Below, one piece after another: positions 11,843 through 21,812 of a DNA stretch of 64,000 nucleotides. The stretch's first letter is position 1. The number at the start of each line of letters is the position of its first letter. Under the pieces are notes generated by a model. The model was not told where the DNA came from and ran no database searches. It saw nothing but the letters and a program-made list of their open reading frames with translations. The stretch is from Synaphobranchus kaupii (lineage: Eukaryota > Chordata > Actinopteri > Anguilliformes > Synaphobranchidae). Location: contig CM056376.1 in NCBI GenBank assembly GCA_029718625.1, forward strand, positions 81,178,541 to 81,242,540. Reading direction: 5' to 3'. The translations under genes were made by a program, and so were the position numbers.

Positions 11843-12794
11843 TTATGTTATGACCTATGTGTCTGCAATAACGACACCGCTCCAGAGTAGATGGAGTATC
11901 TTTGGAGGGTGAACAGTTAGCCCCGTCAATCTGCATGGGCTCCTCGCTACTAGGAGGAGTGGAAACGGAGGACGGAGGGGCGGACGTAGTGAAAGGAGCG
12001 AAGGAAGAGCTCATGCGGCGGTCTCTCCTGCTACTTTTAATGTGGACCCGCTCCCTGACGCGATTATCAATGCGAATGGCTGTGGAAATTAATGCCTCCA
12101 GTGTCTTAGAAGGATCTAAAACTGCCAGCGCATCTTGAACAGAATCGTGGAGTGCCTCAGAGAATTGTACCATTACAGGCGCTTCTGGCCAACCTGTCTC
12201 TCCTGCCAGAGCACGAAACCGAATAGAAAATTCGGCCACGGTCTCGTTGCCCTGGCGAAGACGAACAAGACTTCTGGCCGCCTCAAGACCTGAAGTGTCG
12301 TGATCAAACACGGACTCCATTTCTTTCACTAGAGTGGTAGCGGAGTTCAAAATGGGAGACTGGCTCCGAATTAAAGGAGTAGCCCAATCAAGCGCGGTTC
12401 CGGTGAGCAAAGATAAAATAAACGCCACACGAGATTCTTCTGAACTAAAGCGTGATGACTGGGCTTTAAAGAAAATTTGACATTGGGAAATGAAAGCTCG
12501 GCACTTGCCGGCCTGACCGTCATAACGGAGGGGAAGCTGCATTTTGGGTTCCCTAGGTGGTTGAAGTGCTTGAACAGGGGGAGGAGTAGCCTGAACTACC
12601 GGCACAGGGTTTTGAGGTGCAACCGTGAGGCGGCGCATGCCCTCTGCCAACTCCCGAAGCCAGCCTTCCTGTACCCGCAACTGGGACGTCAGCTGCCCTA
12701 CTTGGCTGGTTAGTGTTTGTTGTTGTAACTGTAGAGCTTTAACGCTCTCAACCGGTGTAGTGTCTCCCGGTTGTTCAATCGCTGTCTCATCCAT
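11802..12794 (-). CDS. gag: Gypsy Gag (capsid/nucleocapsid)
   Basis: 330 codons start at ATG 12794-12792, 18 nt downstream of the 5' LTR. The frame stays open back into the LTR to 12995, but that part is LTR sequence and precedes the primer-binding site, so it is not counted. The protein has a Gln/Leu-rich, probably coiled-coil segment at residues 20-55, a retrotransposon capsid-like helical domain at about 85-240 (for example [19 protein letters not shown]), a basic stretch and one CCHC zinc knuckle [14 protein letters not shown] at residues 307-320 for RNA binding. It ends at TAG 11804-11802. Pol is open in the +1 frame from 11842, so the two overlap by about 40 nt. Confidence 0.92.
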   Translation of the reverse strand: MDETAIEQPGDTTPVESVKALQLQQQTLTSQVGQLTSQLRVQEGWLRELAEGMRRLTVAPQNPVPVVQATPPPVQALQPPREPKMQLPLRYDGQAGKCRAFISQCQIFFKAQSSRFSSEESRVAFILSLLTGTALDWATPLIRSQSPILNSATTLVKEMESVFDHDTSGLEAARSLVRLRQGNETVAEFSIRFRALAGETGWPEAPVMVQFSEALHDSVQDALAVLDPSKTLEALISTAIRIDNRVRERVHIKSSRRDRRMSSSFAPFTTSAPPSSVSTPPSSEEPMQIDGANCSPSKDTPSTLERCRYCRHIGHNINQCFKLKGKGGSR

Positions 12795-12799
12795 AACTG

Positions 12800-12809
12800 G
12801 CTTCTTTGT
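12800..12809 (-). promoter_or_regulatory. Self-primed primer-binding site
   Basis: Two bases inside the 5' LTR boundary the element RNA reads ACAAAGAAGC. This is the exact reverse complement of GCTTCTTTGT in the same LTR at 13252-13243, about where the transcript should begin. No match to a usual tRNA 3' end starting TGG is present. Self-priming of this kind is established for Tf1 and has been proposed for vertebrate sushi elements. Confidence 0.75.
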
Positions 12810-12811
12810 AC

Positions 12812-13435
12812 TGAAAGGGTTTGTGCCGAATTGCGATGAGCCAAACGCGATAACAGAAATAAGGGATAGAAAGTCCCTGGCAGCGCCAAATAATAACACA
12901 CCCCTATCAAACGGGCTAGCCACGTAGACACGGGCACAGCTAACTCTCAAAATAGCTAACGCTAAAGAGATAGCGAAAGAGGATAGAAAAAACAAGACAC
13001 CTTCGGTACGTGACTATAACGCCCGATAAATGGTGAAATAAATGAAATAAAAATAAAACTCACACTCTCAGAAATGAGAGTGGGAGCGAGGAAGAGGGAA
13101 GAGCAATAAGGGAAACTAAACCCTAATTCCCCTAGGCTTCTAAGAGGAAGAACGTCTGTACTGCGTAATAGAATAAATCTTAATTCTCACAAAAAGCAGA
13201 GACAAAAACTTACTAACCCTAACCTCGTGAAAACACGAAATGACAAAGAAGCGCCAAGAGGCGGAAGTGAGGGGTTTAAATACCTGAGAGGTAAAAGAAC
13301 AGGTGAAACGAATAATTAGCGGGGAGAATGAAAACTCCGAAATGGAACGCAGAAAAATCCGATAGACTGAAAAGAGAAAATGGGAAAGAGATAAAAACCG
13401 TAGCAACAGAGGGAAGATAGGTAAAAACCATGACA
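12812..13435 (-). repeat. 5' LTR of the Gypsy element
   Basis: A 624-bp repeat. The minus strand starts TGTCATGG and ends CCTTTCA. It carries the promoter and the RNA start predicted at about 13252. Confidence 0.95.
13243..13281 (-). promoter_or_regulatory. Predicted LTR promoter: TATA-like box and RNA 5' end
   Basis: The minus strand has ATTTAAA at 13281-13275. About 25-30 nt downstream lies GCTTCTTTGT (13252-13243), complementary to the primer-binding site. The spacing fits a transcript starting at or near 13252, which would place the complementary ten bases at the very 5' end of the RNA. Confidence 0.65.
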
Positions 13436-13440
13436 GAAAC
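13436..13440. repeat. Target-site duplication GAAAC, right copy
   Basis: GAAAC directly follows the terminal CA of the right LTR and matches 7641-7645. Confidence 0.95.
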
Positions 13441-13712
13441 AGGGGGAACTGAAGGAGGCGGCTTGAGGAAACAACTGGATCTGGTCAGTTAGCCGCTTTA
13501 CAGCAGGTTAAATCTCATCAAATATTTTTTACAGGTGACATATTGCATTTTAAAATGTAAAAATATTTCCAGAATTAGTCTGCTTAGGTCAGAAAAAACA
13601 AATATTTTCCATCCCATAATTATACCATGGAACCAGGGCTGAAAAACCCAAACAAATACAAAAACTACTTTCAAGTGCAGGAATTACCACAAAAAAATCA
13701 TTTAAGTACTAA

Positions 13713-13812
13713 AATGTGTGTGTGTCAACAGTGTGACTGTGTCCATGTCTGTGTGAGTGTGCGTATGCACGTGTCCCTGCATGTGCGTGCACGTGTGTGT
13801 GCGTATGTGCGC
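13713..13812 (+). repeat. Imperfect TG-rich microsatellite
   Basis: TGTGTG, TGCG and CACG units are interrupted by other bases over about 100 bp. It looks like an old, decayed dinucleotide array. Confidence 0.75.
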
Positions 13813-14620
13813 AGGCGTGAGCCTGCATATTATCCCTTGTTTCCCATCTCCACATGCTTCATACAGTATCTATAAACAATCCCTCTTTCCCTGATCATGT
13901 TTTTATTTTGGTTTATTTTTAACCGTGCTTACCTCACCCATGAGATAGAGGGATAAAGCTGGCAGATAAAGCCTTTGCCAGAAAACGGGAGACACATTCC
14001 TTGTAAAAGAAGGAGGACTGATTCCACCCACATCCACTGAAATGAAAAACAAACAAAAAAAAAAAACACACTATGCCAGCTCTGGGGCTTTGGGTAAAAA
14101 TAAACCTGTGAAAGCTTCAGAGCTCTTGCCGCTTTAAAAAAAAGAAAAGAAGAAGAAAACACCATGAAGGCAAAGCGTAGATGTTGCAGCCCGTACGCAG
14201 TCTGTACACTGTGTTTACGAAAAAGATGTGTGATCGGCCACCTGTTATTTTCTCCTCCATTAGAATTTTATGTGTGAACCGCTTGTTGTCCTCCATAGAG
14301 GCCGCGAAGCAAATGACATAATGATGACGGAAAACAAGTACACAGCGGTGTGTGCAGAGTGCGGTGTGCTGCCCAAGGGTGATAGTTGATGTGTGCACAC
14401 TGGGAAGGCGGGGAGAGAGACGCAGTGCAGACAGTGTATCGCGAGTGAGTGAGTGAGTGTGGCACGGCAGGGATTATCATTTCTGTAGAGCCGGGAGGAA
14501 AAGGATCACGTGGCGTTCTATCGCTAGCTGTCATTACCTGTGATTTCACTCATTACAGGACGACGTGAGGAGAATTTGCCGCCTCTCTCAGCTGTAAACA
14601 GGTTTTTTGTAGTGGCGTGT

Positions 14621-14692
14621 TCTGTGTGTGTGTGTGTGCGTGCATGCGTGCGTGTGTGTGCGTGTGTGTGTGTGTGCGTGCATGTGTGCCTG
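14621..14692 (+). repeat. (TG)n/(TGCG)n microsatellite
   Basis: TG and GTGC units alternate in near-perfect runs over about 70 bp. Open frames in this interval are products of the repeat. Confidence 0.9.
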
Positions 14693-14739
14693 CACACCCA
14701 TGTCTTCGCAGCATCCATCCAGTCTAATTCACATCTGAA

Positions 14740-15110
14740 TAATGACACGGCACTCTCCCCCCGCGCTAGCACCTCCAAACTATTCCCCTGCCCGTCCAAA
14801 TACGCACGTCCCTCACGTGTAGCGCCTCGCCCTCGGTGACTCTCTCGCTTCTCGCCAACCCTCCCGCCTGATTACGTAGCTCCCTCGCGGCGACGGCCTG
14901 CCTCCACACAATCAATTGAGCGGTGTCAGAGAGGCGGACGCGGGTCTCCTGTGACACGCCGTTCTCCGTTATCTCTGTCCCAGATGGCGGCAGGTGAGCG
15001 CGTCTGAGCCGCCGTTCATTATCGCGGGCTAATTAGAACGTTCTGCTCCTTCTAAATGCGGCGCTCTCTCACTCGATCACGCTCGGTCCGCCACCTGTCT
15101 CTCCTCCTTG
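14740..15110. promoter_or_regulatory. CpG-rich block, possible promoter
   Basis: CpG dinucleotides are much denser here than in flanking DNA, for example CTCGCGGCGACGG, GGCGGACGCGG and GCCGCCGTTCATTATCGCGGG. On the plus strand CAGATGGCGGCAGGTGAGCG (14981-15000) contains an ATG followed by a good splice-donor sequence, which could be a three-codon first coding segment. No coding sequence is confirmed and no TATA box is evident. A link to the exon at 3056-3287 is possible but untested. Confidence 0.4.
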
Positions 15111-17194
15111 ATGCTCAGTTGAAGGATCCACGGTCGGCTGGCACCCTGACGATGCGCCTCCCTCTGCCGGATGACAGATAGAACACGGTGTCACTGCCTG
15201 GTTATGAGTGCCGGGAGGACAGCTCGATTGGTATTTTGGAAATGCCTTACAGAGATGAACAATTTCCATATATACAGTGCACAACTAGTTCTTTGCACAA
15301 GGTCAGCACAAAATACACAGCACCCACCACACAGTGAATTGTTACTGGGAATACATTTGGATGTATTGGACATCCAAAAAGTCTAATGTGCCGATGTATG
15401 CAGCAACATGCCCCACAGGGATGAGATTAAAACTTTTAAATAATACTCGGGAGTAACATTGTCTGTATCAGAATCGAATGAACATTGAATGTTTCGCTGT
15501 GTAGTGACATTTTGCTTTCCTGACATCCCATCTCAGCTCAGGCCTATATTGCAGCTTCTAAGAGCATTGCTAATCTCCAGTCATGCACTGGTGCTCACAA
15601 GCCTGCTTTAGAAGGTTATACACCTTTCTGGTGTCATACTGTAGCGTTTGTGGCAGTGACGTCCGTCTGGCTTTTCAAAATGCACGCGTTTGGTTTCACA
15701 GCGTTTGTGATGATGTCGTTCAGTCTGCGTAAGAATACGTGTGTTGGGTTTCGTAGCACCTGCAGCAAAGCCAAATCTGCTAACACCAGTGCAACACAAG
15801 CCTTCCCCAGACAGTTTCAATAGATACACAAAAACGCATGAAATCAAGAGAGATTAGGATTAGGTCTCAACCTCTGGAACTGGCTGCAGCAGAAATTATG
15901 GAACGAATGTGACTGTGCTTTGACATTCTAATCAGCTCACTTGTTCAAACCGCCATGTTTTAAAACACAGCCTTTAAGGCCAATGTTTATTTTTTTAATG
16001 ACTATTTAATATGAATGCTAATAAACACTTGTATGAAGTGCCACTGAAGCACTCTGCCTGGTTTCCAAGACCCTCTTGCAAAAATTGACTCAAGAAGACT
16101 TTCATCAATCTACTCCAACAGCCCCAATCTTAGGAAGTGTGAAGTAATGAACACGTACCCCGAAACCTAATTGCAAAGTATTGAGCGGTAATGAGGCACA
16201 ATTATGGCCACTCTGCAGTTGATGACTCCACCTTGAAGTGAGAACCGAACCGTGAACCACTGGGCGCCTCTGTGCATAAAGCCAGCAAAAAGTAAACAGC
16301 TTTTTCTTGACGTGAATAATGATTCACGTCAAGTCTGCAACTGATGGGCCGTCTTCTGATTTCTTACCGCCGGCTCGCACCGTAAACTTTAACCACCCTG
16401 GCCCAGCCCTCCGGTTCCATCAGACCCGTATTGAGATCAATCTCCTTATATCACCTCTCCCTTCTGCATCTCTGCCAGTGAGGACCGTCATTGGAAAGGG
16501 GGAAACCCACGGAAACCACGGTCAGTGGTGACCGTACAGTATGGTACAGTATAAAATTACGGCACGCTGTGCAATTGTTTTGAACAGAAGTACGGTTCAA
16601 CAGAACGAGTGGATATTTTCCAAGTACGGTTCTGTTCATTCCGTTCTTTTTACAAACCCATTGTGTACCAGCATAAGACTGGTCTTGCAATCCTTCCCAA
16701 TTCTTCCCCCCCTCCTCTCTTGGCGGTACCTCCATCTGATCAGACATTGCCTGGTTATGACCTGTCGTAAAAGTAATGAAGTGCCATCTCCCAGAACACC
16801 TGTCTAGACCAGCTATGAAGTTACCATTTAACAGCGATTTCTATCTAGTAGGAAAAAAGCTATGTCCAGGTTGCTAAAATATCTGATATGGGATATCTGT
16901 TGCTGGCTGATACACTTGTTATAGTAACCAACTAGCCAATACAACATTGCATGTTGCTCTGCAAAAGAGACAAGAAAAAGTGTAACGCAATGATGATCGA
17001 GTCTCTTGTGTATATTAACCTCATTTTCAAACCGTACTGTGAGGCTGTGTAAAATTTGTTTAATTCAAAATTTGCCAGAAAGCAGCTATGATGTTAATGT
17101 CACATATACAAACCCCAATTCCAAAAAGGTTGGGACAGTATGTAAAATGCACATAAAAACAGAAAGCAGTGATTTGTAAATTCTCTTTTACATG

Positions 17195-17557
17195 TCCGGC
17201 TTCCTGTCCGTTCTTACCACCGCTGCCAGCTGCTCTTGCCGCCATCGGTGCCCGGTTCCCCACCATCATTGCCGCCACATCTGGACTGTCATCTAGCTGC
17301 TGCAAATTATACTATCATTGGACATTGGCTGTTTTGACCATGCTGGTCTTTAAGCCCTAGACCCTGAGCCGACCAGAGGAGGATGGGTTCCCCCCTTGAG
17401 TCTGGTTCCTCCCAAGGTTTCTTCCTAGTTACACCAGGGAGTTTTTCCTTGCCACTGTTGCCTTTGGCTTGCTCTTGTGGGGGGTTTAGGCTGGGTTTTG
17501 CTGTGAAATGCATTGTGACAACTAGTTGTGAAAATCAATAAATATTGATTTGATTTG
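17195..17557 (+). mobile_element. L2-type LINE 3' tail inserted in the MITE
   Basis: It contains TCTGGTTCCTCCCAAGG, then AGGGAGTTTTTCCTTGCCAC and an ending in AATAAATATTGATTTGATTTGA. The MITE sequence TTTTACATG is interrupted here and resumes with ACATATATTTAATTG, as comparison with the uninterrupted right arm shows. ACAT is therefore the probable target duplication. Confidence 0.85.
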
Positions 17558-17805
17558 ACATATATTTAATTGAAAACAATACAAAGAAAAAATATTTAAT
17601 GTTTTACTTCATCAACTTTATTGATTGTTGCAAATATACGCAAATTCCGAATTTGATGCCTGCAACACGTTCCAAAAAAGTTGGGACAGGGGCAAAAAAA
17701 AAGACTGGGAAGTTCAAAAAACACACTATCTGGCAGCAGAGTGATGGTTTGAGGCTTGTTTGATACCTCAGACCCTTGATGACTTACAGCCATTTAGCCA
17801 ACCAT

Positions 17806-18620
17806 GGGCTCGATCTTGGCGATCTTAGCGCTTCGTCTAAGCGCATGGCGTTAAGTGCATTTAGGGCGTGTCCAAGGCCAGTTTTGCTATTTTAACGGCG
17901 TATCTTTTGGGTGCTAAGCACGGAGCAATGTGCAAATTAACCTATTCTCTTCATTAATTATAGGTGTGTCTTGGGCGTGACATGCAATAAACCAATCAAA
18001 ATGTCATATCCCATTCCCTTTAAAAGCCTGCTTTTCCACCTTGGCGGATTGCTTATGACGGCGAAACAGACATGCTCCTGTGTGTTTAGTGCAATCAAGG
18101 AATAGGCTATATGGATCAATAGTAGCCTATGATCAATATTATTCGGACTAACCATTATGAGTTCCTTGTAATTCCTGACAGTGTTTACAAAATATATGCG
18201 GTTAAATTTCGTTAAAAGCACCTGCAACAGCTGAGAATAAGCGACCAATGACTTCCGTCTCACATTAGAAAACGCCAAATTAGCCTGCTTGTTTAACGAA
18301 TTTTGTTTGATTATGCAATGAACTCATGTTCAAGCTTCATCCAAAGTTCATTAGGCTACCTGCATTTTGGTTAATAACATAAATAATGTTATTTTGCCTT
18401 AATGATGACACTAAATACAATAAAGCTGTCAGGTTGGCAACCCATAGGTTCAGCATATTTTCCCTTGTTTTATAATGTCCTGCTTATGGAAATGTGACCA
18501 ACCTGTTTTACTGGTAGCGTAATACTTTAAAACGATTCACTTTCCCAGGAAGACCGTGAAAAGTGTGATTTACAGCAGGGGAAACAGACGCCGCTTAGCG
18601 CTGGGTGTAAGATAGGGCCC
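17806..18620. mobile_element. Non-autonomous Harbinger-like element, family C copy 1
   Basis: It runs from a GGGC-CTATCTTGGCGATC-type left end to a GGTGTAAGATAGGGCCC right end and is flanked by CAT on both sides. Internal sequence matches the copies at 35648-39799 and 39846-41783 (for example TTTAAAAGCCTGCTTTTCC). Those longer copies hold Harbinger transposase relics, which assigns the family. Confidence 0.75.
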
Positions 18621-19136
18621 CATACTGTTCCAGCGTAATTTACAGCTTAATCTAGTCCCACCTCCCAATTCCTATAGAGATCCATTCAAATGCAGAGAGG
18701 TTATAGTCGTTTTGCTTGTAAGAGTACCTGAAAATAAGACATCAAGAGTCTTTTGATATCCTTTTATACCCAGTCATGATAGCATCACCTGTTTACCTGT
18801 GGAATGTTCCAAACAGGTGTTTTTTGAACTTCCCAGTCCCAACTTTTTTGGAACGTGTTGCAGGCATCAAAATCGGAATTAGCTTATATTTACAAAAATC
18901 TATAAAGTTGATAAGGTAAAACATTAAAGAGATACTGCAGAGCTTTTTCTAAGGCCTTTTTTTACCGCTTCAATTTGAACTGGAACTTGTGAGTAGGTGT
19001 GGTCATATGACGATGATGCCACGTAGTCATATTATGAATATTCATACGGTCAAGGAGTGAAAGGGTGTGTCTTGGTGAACTGACCCCACTGAACTCAATA
19101 CGCTCTCTCCTCACTACTAAACAAACAAACAACAAA

Positions 19137-19298
19137 ATGGCGAGCGACAAGAGTGACAGCAGTATTGCAGGGAGTTTTGAGGTGGAGGAGTTTGAAGTGG
19201 AGGAAGAGGATTCCTTCGTGGTGGAAGACTCGGGCAATACAGCCGTATTCAATCGAGCCACTGGCAGCAGCAGCCGCCGCCCCGGCTGTATTGGTTGA
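19137..19298 (+). pseudogene. Short acidic open frame, possible relic of a transposon-borne P2X7-C-like protein
   Basis: ATG at 19137 opens 53 codons beginning MASDKSDSSIAGSFEVEEFE, acidic and Ser-rich, with a stop at 19296-19298. In another frame the same DNA continues as IQPYSIEPLA before 19340. Repeated fish proteins with a P2X7 C-terminal-like domain often have an acidic Ser/Glu N-terminus followed by a PY--EP motif, so a frameshifted relic is possible. That link comes from memory of the motif only. The frame lies near the left end of the TTAA-flanked element and may be its own first exon. Confidence 0.3.
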
Positions 19299-19751
19299 GC
19301 AATGTCTTTGCGAGGAGAGGAACGGGGATGTAACCGAATGGTAGAGCTAACGTTGTCATAAAATTTCTTCTTACCGTGAAAAACGACGACCTGTTTACAA
19401 TTTCGGACAGATGTTAAGGTAAATCTATCACCACGGCGGCACTTTCGCCACAAGTCAGCAATTATACCGGGAAATGCCCTCTTTGAAAACAAAAAACAAA
19501 TGAAAATAAAAAGGCTAGTCTGTTACTGCATACCAGTTTTTGCTAAAGCTGCATCATAGCTATGATAACGCGGAGTTGTCAAAACTATAACAGCGTGGAA
19601 ACCGTTAAAAAAAACTAAATAAAAACTGTAGCTAGGCTACACGTAGCCTATGGCTATGACAACTTTAGGACTAAACAGGCCACATTTTAGTTAATAAAAC
19701 TCAAGTAAGCTAACTTAGATATCCAGTGAGCACAAGTGGCATACAGAACTA

Positions 19752-21484
19752 AACTCCTCAAAAAAAGTTCGGAAACGTTATTTCGGTTATTCCTCCCCTT
19801 TAATAATACCAATTGGTATTGTATTTTATATCGTTGGAAAGCCTGATTAGTCACCTTTACAATAAGGTACAACTTGTAAGGATCATGCATTCGTGGAATG
19901 AGCAACACAGCTAACCGTGTGGGTAGCAGCCCAAAAAAATGTGCCAAAATCCCCTGCAATATTCTTCTGTTGGTATTCACTCTCGTTTTGAGCTTCAAGT
20001 GCTGGCAGGTGTATGCCAGTCACAGGTGTGTGACTGGCACCTGATTGGCACCTAATTGACAGCACTTGTGTGCATGGGTCCTGCAACTTTGTTGAGTTTG
20101 TGTGTGCTCCAAGCATAAACATGCCACGTTTGTTCCTTCAGGATAAGGCCCGTGCAATAGGGCAAGTGGAAGCTGGTGTTCCGGTACGCAGAGTGGCAGC
20201 ATTATTTGGTGTCAGCCCTGGTACCATTTCCAAACTTAGGACCAAGTTCCGTGAGACTGGTGAAGTCAAAGACAGACCACAAAGTGGCCGTCCCAGGAAG
20301 ACAACACCCCAAGAAGACCGGTTCCTCACCCTTGCTTCACTGAGGAACCGTAGGCTTTCTTCCAGAGATTTACAGGCAAGATTTGCACAACGGTACCACA
20401 GACAGATCTCTGATCAGACAGTGAGGATCAGACTGCACATAGCCGGTCTTCGAGCTTATAAGGCTGCCAGGAAGCATGCAATGACTGCCCTTCACCGTCA
20501 GGCCCGTTTGCGCTGGTGTCGACAGCACCGACAGTGGAACCTAAGAATGTGGGGCAACGTCATGTTCAGTGATGAATCAAGGTTCTGTCTGCGGAAGCTG
20601 GATGGCAGGATCAAAGTATGGAGACGGCGTGGAGAACGCTATGCAGATTGCTGCACAGATCGCGTGACACCTTTCAATGGGGGCATTGTCATGGTGTGGG
20701 GCGGTATCTCTCTCACAGGCAAAACAGAACTTGTCATCATTGAAGGCAATCTCAATGCAGTGAGATATCGGAATGAGATTCTGGAGCCAGTGGCGATTCC
20801 ATATCTCCAGAATCTGGGACCTAACTCTATCCTCCAGGATGACAACGCTCGCCCCCACAGAGCCAGGATCATCACAGAGTACCTCCAGAATGTGGGAGTG
20901 GAGAGGATGGAATGGCCTGCCGTGAGTCCAGACCTCAACCCAATTGAACACCTGTGGGATCAGCTTGGGCGTGCTGTACGTGCCAGAGTGACCAACGCAA
21001 CCATGTTGGCTGACTTGCGGCAAATCCTGGTTGAGGAATGGGATGCCATCCCACAGCAGTGTGTGACCAGGCTGGTGACCAGCATGAGGAGGAGGTGCCA
21101 AGCTGTTGTGACTGCGTATGGATCTTCCACACGCTACTGAGGTCCCTGACAGTGTAAAATGAATAAAGTGTAAAAATGGCCAATATGTGTTGTTTTTTCC
21201 TTATTACTGTGGGAGAGTGCAATCATCCAATCCACCAACTCAAAACGAGAGTGAATACCAACAGAAGAATATTGCAGGGGCATTTTGGCACATTTATTTG
21301 GGCCGCTACCCACACGGTTAGCTGCGTTGCTCATTCCACGAATGCATGATCCTTACAAGTTGTACCTCATTGTAAAGGTGACTAATCAGGCTTTCCAGCG
21401 ATATAAAATACAATACCAATTGGTATTATTAAAGGGGAGCAATAATCGACCGAAATAACGTTTCCGAACTTTTTTTGAGGAGTT
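19752..21484 (+). mobile_element. Complete Tc1 transposon with long terminal inverted repeats
   Basis: The element is 1733 bp, with inverted repeats of about 245 bp (19752-19995 and 21240-21484) beginning AACTCCTCAAAAAAAGTTCG. TA lies immediately outside on both sides (19750-19751 and 21485-21486). The opposite arm of the host repeat shows the empty site with a single TA, CAGAAGTAGTTAAA, which proves the boundaries. It encodes an intact transposase. Confidence 0.93.
20121..21140 (+). CDS. Tc1 transposase, intact DD34E
   Basis: 339 codons from ATG 20121 (MPRLFLQDKARAIGQ) to TGA. An upstream in-frame ATG at 20070 would add 17 residues of non-conserved sequence, so the second start is preferred. 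The N-terminus has a paired-like helix-turn-helix (ALFGVSPGTISKLRTKF), a GRPRK AT-hook-like motif near residue 56 and a second DNA-binding helix region to about 120. The catalytic domain has Asp151 in FSDESRF, Asp241 in LQDDNARPH and Glu276 in NPIEHLW, with 34 residues between the last two, the DD34E signature of Tc1. It would bind the terminal repeats and cut and paste the element into TA sites. No stop or frameshift is visible. This makes the copy a candidate active transposon. Confidence 0.95.
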   Translation: MPRLFLQDKARAIGQVEAGVPVRRVAALFGVSPGTISKLRTKFRETGEVKDRPQSGRPRKTTPQEDRFLTLASLRNRRLSSRDLQARFAQRYHRQISDQTVRIRLHIAGLRAYKAARKHAMTALHRQARLRWCRQHRQWNLRMWGNVMFSDESRFCLRKLDGRIKVWRRRGERYADCCTDRVTPFNGGIVMVWGGISLTGKTELVIIEGNLNAVRYRNEILEPVAIPYLQNLGPNSILQDDNARPHRARIITEYLQNVGVERMEWPAVSPDLNPIEHLWDQLGRAVRARVTNATMLADLRQILVEEWDAIPQQCVTRLVTSMRRRCQAVVTAYGSSTRY

Positions 21485-21600
21485 TAGTTCAATTTTTTTA
21501 GCAGCATTTTTTTTTGTAAGTAGCGTTCGAGCACCTATTACATATATATAATTTATTTATTGATTTATTGAAGTATGAGCCGAAGTATACCTTCCTGGCG

Positions 21601-21685
21601 TGTCTCCCCGTGGCGCAGCGTGTAGCGCGGGTTAGCTAGTATTCCCGTGCTCTTTGCGACATTGTTGGTTCGAATCCGACCTGTT
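21601..21685 (+). other. tRNA-like module, left arm
   Basis: TGGCGCAGCGTGTAGCGCG at 21611-21629 resembles a Pol III A box and can form a GCGC/GCGC D-stem. GGTTCGAATCC at 21667-21677 is a perfect B box within a GTTGG/CCGAC T-stem. CGGG and CCCG form an anticodon-like stem with an oversized loop. No acceptor stem pairs, so this is not a tRNA gene. It reads toward the centre of the inverted element. Confidence 0.7.
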
Positions 21686-21735
21686 TTCACATTACTCGCT
21701 CCCATTCCTCTTGTCTCTACACTGTGCTGACAACA

Positions 21736-21812
21736 GTCAGTTAGTACAAAAGAAAACTGAGTTAAGGGAGCCTTAGTCATGTTTTTGGGTAATGAGACAG
21801 ACTGCACAGGGA
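21736..21812. repeat. Short inverted repeat, left copy
   Basis: The block ending GTAATGAGACAGACTGCACA is an inverted copy of 22037-22120. The pair brackets the first integrase-like segment. Confidence 0.8.

Larger units (their letters stand above)
7646..13435 (-). mobile_element. Complete Ty3/Gypsy chromovirus (Tf1/sushi-like)
   Basis: A 5.79-kb element runs on the minus strand, with LTRs at both ends starting TG and ending CA, flanked by the 5-bp duplication GAAAC. Internal order is 5' LTR, primer-binding site, gag, then pol with protease, reverse transcriptase, RNase H, integrase and chromodomain, then polypurine tract and 3' LTR. The two LTRs differ by one substitution and one 2-bp indel over about 620 bp, which indicates a recent insertion. 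There is no env gene. The chromodomain, the gene order and a primer-binding site that pairs with the element's own RNA all point to the Tf1/sushi branch known in fish. Both reading frames are open, so the copy may be autonomous. Confidence 0.95.
13441..17104. other. Unique DNA with TG-rich stretches
   Basis: No recognisable gene. It contains the TG-rich stretch at 13713-13812, the microsatellite at 14621-14692 and the CpG-rich block at 14740-15110, listed separately where supported. The rest is ordinary unique sequence. Confidence 0.5.
19349..21730. repeat. Left inverted arm (interrupted by Tc1)
   Basis: 19349-19749 plus 21487-21730, after removing the Tc1 transposon, is an inverted copy of 22771-23425, about 650 bp and roughly 95 percent identical by eye. 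The arms hold distinctive blocks such as CTTTCGCCACAAGTCAGC and a tRNA-like module at the inner end. Confidence 0.85.

Noticed and set aside
12795..12995. Upstream extension of gag into the 5' LTR
   Set aside because: It lies upstream of the LTR boundary and the primer-binding site, and duplicates in both LTRs. Translation most likely starts at 12794.
21601..21685. A genuine tRNA gene
   Set aside because: No pairing acceptor stem, an oversized anticodon loop, and an inverted second copy in the opposite arm. A tRNA-derived module fits better.
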